From Methanotrichaceae archaeon (lineage in GTDB: Archaea > Halobacteriota > Methanosarcinia > Methanotrichales > Methanotrichaceae), in contig DUKF01000267.1 in the NCBI GenBank assembly GCA_013329455.1, positions 1-7,451 of the forward strand: a DNA stretch of 7,451 bases. Direction: 5' to 3'. Numbering within the stretch: position 1 is the stretch's first letter; every line of letters starts with the position of its first letter. The notes beneath the pieces were generated by a model. The model did no database searches, was not told where the DNA came from, and worked only from the letters and a program-made list of their open reading frames with translations. This document shows positions 4,702 through 7,451 of the stretch, piece by piece. Both the position numbers and the translations under genes were made by a program.

Positions 4702-6894
4702 ATGAGAATCTGCTACCTTCTGATTTTGATGCTGATCGGGGCATCGTTGGGACTGACCGCGCCGGCTGGAGCTGACGGGATAATCATCGTCGATCCGCCA
4801 CCGGGCGTTCCGATCGTGAAGCTGGATGAGGCTCTCGCCATCAAGTACCATCACGCCGACGTGATGATCGAGGACCAGGTGGCGACCACCAGAGTCGATC
4901 AGGTCTTCGTTAACGAAAACACCTGGACCGCTGCGGGGACCTACATATTTCCCCTGCCGGAAGGTGCTGCGGTAAGCGATTTCGTCATGTGGGTTGACGG
5001 CGAGCCTGTCAGGGGCGAGATTTTGGAGGCCGACGAGGCTCGGGATATCTACAACGATATCGTAAGACAGATGCGCGATCCCGCCCTTCTCGAATACGTT
5101 GACAGAAAGGCTCTCAAAGCGAGCGTCTTTCCCATACCTCCCGGGGAGGAGAGGAGGATAGAGCTTGAGTACAGCCAAGTCCTCCCCCTGGAAAACGGCC
5201 TCGTCCACTACGTCTATCCCCTCAGCACCGAGAAGTACTCCTCAAAGCCTCTTGAAGAGGTGGTGATGACCGTCGATATCGAGTCGGAAGTGCCGATCAA
5301 GGCGGTCTACTCTCCCAGCCACCAGGTCTTCGTCGAGCGGGAAAACGACTTTTCAGCCCTTCTGGGCTTCGAGGAGTATGACGTCCTCCCGGACCGGGAC
5401 TTTGAGCTCTACTACTCGGCGAGCTTCGAGGACGTGGGCCTCTCCCTCCTCAGCTACAAGGAGACGGGCGAGGACGGCTTCTTCCTGCTGCTGGCAGCAC
5501 CGAAAGTCAAGGTCGAGCCCGAGGACTTGGTGGCAAAAGACCTGATCCTGGTCCTGGACGTATCTGGGAGCATGGAGGGCGAAAAGCTGGACCAGGCGAA
5601 GGACGCCGCCCTCTACGTTCTTGACAACCTCAACCCCGAGGACGGGTTCAACGTCGTCGCCTTCAGCACGGGCCTTGTGACCTTCAGCTCAGAGCTCGAG
5701 CCGGCATCGGAATGGGACGATGGGAAAGAGTTTGTGAAAGGGCTCGAGTCATTGGGTGGAACCGACATAAACCGGGCTCTTCTCGAGGCCGTGGAGATGA
5801 CGGACCCCGACCGGCCCACGACGGTGATATTCCTCACCGACGGCCTTGCCACGGTGGGGGTTGAGGATACGGGGACGATCCTCGGAAACGTCGAGGACGC
5901 GGCCCCTGAAAACGTCAGGATCTTCAGCTTCGGGGTGGGAGACGATGTCGACACCGACCTTCTCGACCAGCTCTCGATCGACCACGGCGGAGCCAGCACC
6001 TACGTTCGGCCCGGCCAGAAGATCAACGAGACGGTGAGCGCCTTTTACGCCAAGATCAGCAGCCCGGTCCTATCGAACCTCGATGTCGATTTTGGCACTA
6101 TTAAGGCAGGCCAGCTCTATCCGGAGAGGACGCCGGACCTGTTCGTTGGCTCGCAGCTTGTCATGGTGGGCCGGTACCGAAACGGGGGCAAAACCACGAT
6201 AACCCTATCGGGGACGGTGAACGATAGGAAGGTCACAATCGTCTACCCCGGCAACAACTTCATCAAAGAGGGCGGGGCCGACTTCATCCCGAGGCTCTGG
6301 GCCACAAGAGCCATCGGAAGCTACCTCACCGAGATCAGGCTCCACGGCGAGGACCCGGAGCTTGTGGACGCCATCGTCGCCCTGAGCATCCGGTACGGCA
6401 TCATAACCCCCTACACCTCCTTCCTGATCGAGGAGGACGACATATTTTCGGAATCGGGCAGAGAGGCGATCTCTCGGGACGTCCAAGAGGAGCTGGCAGC
6501 CGAAGCTGACGCGCCCTCATTCGGATCGTCGGCGGTTCAGAAGGCCGCCTTCCAGGGTCAGCTGGCCGCGGCCGAGGCGCCTTTGTCTGGGCCCCTGACG
6601 TTCTTGCCGACGACGACCGGCGCCGACGGGGGCGTTTCTGAGCCCGAGCCCGTGAAGGTGGGAGAGGTCATAAAACAGATCGGGAGCAAGACCTTCGTCT
6701 TCCGGAACGAGACCTGGACCGATACAAGCTTCGACGGGTCCAAGATGGAGACTGTAAAGGTCGAGTTTCTATCCGACGATTACTTCGATCTGATCTTGGA
6801 GAATCCGGTCCTCGGCGACTACTTCGCCCTGGGCGAGCGGGTGATCGTCGTCTATGACGGGACCGCCTACGAGGTTGTGGAAGTGATGATATGA
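4702..6894 (+). CDS. Secreted VIT-VWA domain protein (inter-alpha-trypsin-inhibitor heavy-chain-like)
   Basis: The 730-residue exported protein starts with a signal peptide (MRICYLLILMLIGASLG, cleavage near 22-25, AGA/DG). A VIT domain covers about 45-165, with typical features: repeated beta-strands, FPLPEGAAVSDFVMWVDG, an (E/D)AR(D/E)IY motif at 112-117, and FPIPPGEERRIELEY. A VWA domain covers about 278-455. Its metal-ion-dependent adhesion site is complete: DVSGS at 286-290, T354 in GGTD and D380 in LTDG. Such domains bind protein ligands through a divalent cation. After about residue 530 comes a helical block conserved in this family (RLWATRAIGSYL, then LSIRYGIITPYTSFL at 561-575). Next is an Ala/Pro/Gly-rich linker (about 595-650) and a C-terminal module (about 651-730, IGSKTFVFRNETW to the end). 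No C-terminal membrane anchor or sorting signal is visible. The ATG gives a compact signal peptide. The stop overlaps the next gene's ATG by 4 bp, implying coupled translation. Its exact surface role (adhesion or assembly) is inferred. Confidence 0.93.
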   Translation: MRICYLLILMLIGASLGLTAPAGADGIIIVDPPPGVPIVKLDEALAIKYHHADVMIEDQVATTRVDQVFVNENTWTAAGTYIFPLPEGAAVSDFVMWVDGEPVRGEILEADEARDIYNDIVRQMRDPALLEYVDRKALKASVFPIPPGEERRIELEYSQVLPLENGLVHYVYPLSTEKYSSKPLEEVVMTVDIESEVPIKAVYSPSHQVFVERENDFSALLGFEEYDVLPDRDFELYYSASFEDVGLSLLSYKETGEDGFFLLLAAPKVKVEPEDLVAKDLILVLDVSGSMEGEKLDQAKDAALYVLDNLNPEDGFNVVAFSTGLVTFSSELEPASEWDDGKEFVKGLESLGGTDINRALLEAVEMTDPDRPTTVIFLTDGLATVGVEDTGTILGNVEDAAPENVRIFSFGVGDDVDTDLLDQLSIDHGGASTYVRPGQKINETVSAFYAKISSPVLSNLDVDFGTIKAGQLYPERTPDLFVGSQLVMVGRYRNGGKTTITLSGTVNDRKVTIVYPGNNFIKEGGADFIPRLWATRAIGSYLTEIRLHGEDPELVDAIVALSIRYGIITPYTSFLIEEDDIFSESGREAISRDVQEELAAEADAPSFGSSAVQKAAFQGQLAAAEAPLSGPLTFLPTTTGADGGVSEPEPVKVGEVIKQIGSKTFVFRNETWTDTSFDGSKMETVKVEFLSDDYFDLILENPVLGDYFALGERVIVVYDGTAYEVVEVMI
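6879..6887 (+). promoter_or_regulatory. Shine-Dalgarno of the downstream gene, inside the VIT-VWA end
   Basis: GGAAGTGAT matches the full archaeal consensus GGAGGTGAT at eight of nine positions and ends 3 nt before ATG 6891. It supports the overlapping start. Confidence 0.6.
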
Positions 6895-7451
6895 AGACCA
6901 TTTTGACGATATTCTGCCTGGCGGCAGCTGTTCTTTTCTGCACGGTTTCCTCCCTGGGACTGGACCTGTCCTGGGGAGATGATGAATCTGATGAATACGA
7001 CTGGTACAGTTCCGATGCGCCAAACTCGCCCGAAGTGCTTTCCGACGAGGGGCTCTTGTCCGAAGGGGAGGAGTCTAACGGCATCTGGATAATCGACTCC
7101 AGCGGGAAAGAGAGACGAACGACTCTGGAGATCCCCATGGGTGCTTGGGCAAAAGTTATGATTGCGCCTTCAGAAAGCGGTGAGCTGAAACTGTACTGCC
7201 GATATCCCACGGGAACCGCATATCTGCTTATAGCAGGAGAGGTGGAAGCGGGCCACGGCTACGGTGCCTGGTATCAGGCTGAGTGGGTGGGGGACTATGA
7301 GGTCTGGTACACCCTGGACGAGGCCGAGAGCGACACAGTTCTGTTCGAAGTTCAGGAAGGATGGATCGCTGAGGAGGGGATGGCTGCCCCTGGGATGGCT
7401 AAGTCGGGTGGGTCCGGTGCGTCAGGGGTCGGGTCGCCTGCCATGTATAGC
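6891..7451 (+). CDS. Secreted protein coupled to the VIT-VWA gene, 3'-truncated by window edge
   Basis: The frame runs open from ATG 6891 to the last base (187 codons), so the end is missing. The ATG overlaps the VIT-VWA stop as ATGA and has a near-perfect Shine-Dalgarno. A signal peptide is clear: MKT, then ILTIFCLAAAVLFCTVSSLG, with likely cleavage around residues 21-24. Residues about 24-62 are an acidic, Ser/Asp/Glu-rich stretch with several Trp and Tyr. Residues about 63-158, from NGIWI to QEGW, form a beta-rich domain that aligns by eye with residues 150-242 of the minus-strand surface protein. From about 160 on, a Gly/Ser/Ala/Met linker begins (EEGMAAPGMAKSGGSGASG), so more domain sequence probably follows outside the window. 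The export signal, operon coupling and shared domain suggest a surface partner of the VIT-VWA protein. The molecular function is unknown. Confidence 0.88.
   Translation, partial: MKTILTIFCLAAAVLFCTVSSLGLDLSWGDDESDEYDWYSSDAPNSPEVLSDEGLLSEGEESNGIWIIDSSGKERRTTLEIPMGAWAKVMIAPSESGELKLYCRYPTGTAYLLIAGEVEAGHGYGAWYQAEWVGDYEVWYTLDEAESDTVLFEVQEGWIAEEGMAAPGMAKSGGSGASGVGSPAMYS

Noticed and set aside
4639..5208. 189-codon minus-strand ORF over the VIT domain coding region
   Set aside because: It is antisense to the VIT domain, has no ribosome site and resembles no family I know.

Overview
The window looks like chromosomal DNA of a methanogenic euryarchaeon, most likely of the Methanothrix (Methanosaeta) type. 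Three things point there. The threonyl-tRNA synthetase carries the archaea-specific N-terminal editing domain. Ribosome-binding sites match the archaeal anti-Shine-Dalgarno (AGGTGGT, GGAAGTGAT), and TATA-box promoters are visible. The window is also rich in secreted proteins of a style I associate with that genus. The genus is an inference from family knowledge and was not tested.

Layout. Positions 1-486 hold the C-terminal end of a Cys-rich, probably secreted protein whose start lies outside the window; a hairpin plus T-tract terminator follows (504-550). Positions 551-802 contain no confident gene, only a short stretch that looks like a decayed coding remnant. The housekeeping gene thrS (803-2740, +) starts at a TTG. 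It converges on a small secreted glycoprotein-like gene (2809-3354, -), and terminator signals for both strands lie between them. A larger secreted or membrane-anchored protein (3411-4415, -) follows, with a beta-rich domain and a PEGA-like C-terminus. A divergent promoter region of about 290 bp (4416-4701) separates it from a secreted VIT-VWA protein (4702-6894, +). The VIT-VWA stop overlaps the ATG of a further secreted gene that runs off the right edge (6891-7451).

How the genes may work together. The right half (about 3.4-7.45 kb) appears to be a cell-surface module. The VIT-VWA protein has an intact metal-binding (MIDAS) site for protein adhesion. The translationally coupled downstream protein and the divergently transcribed upstream protein appear to share a homologous domain of about 95 residues, so this domain flanks the VIT-VWA gene on both sides. 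The intergenic region has TATA boxes in both directions, four copies of the hexamer TATTCT (either strand), and a 15-codon leader ORF with a strong Shine-Dalgarno in the same frame as the VIT-VWA gene. thrS is unrelated housekeeping. I see no mobile element, CRISPR array, tRNA or rRNA in the window.
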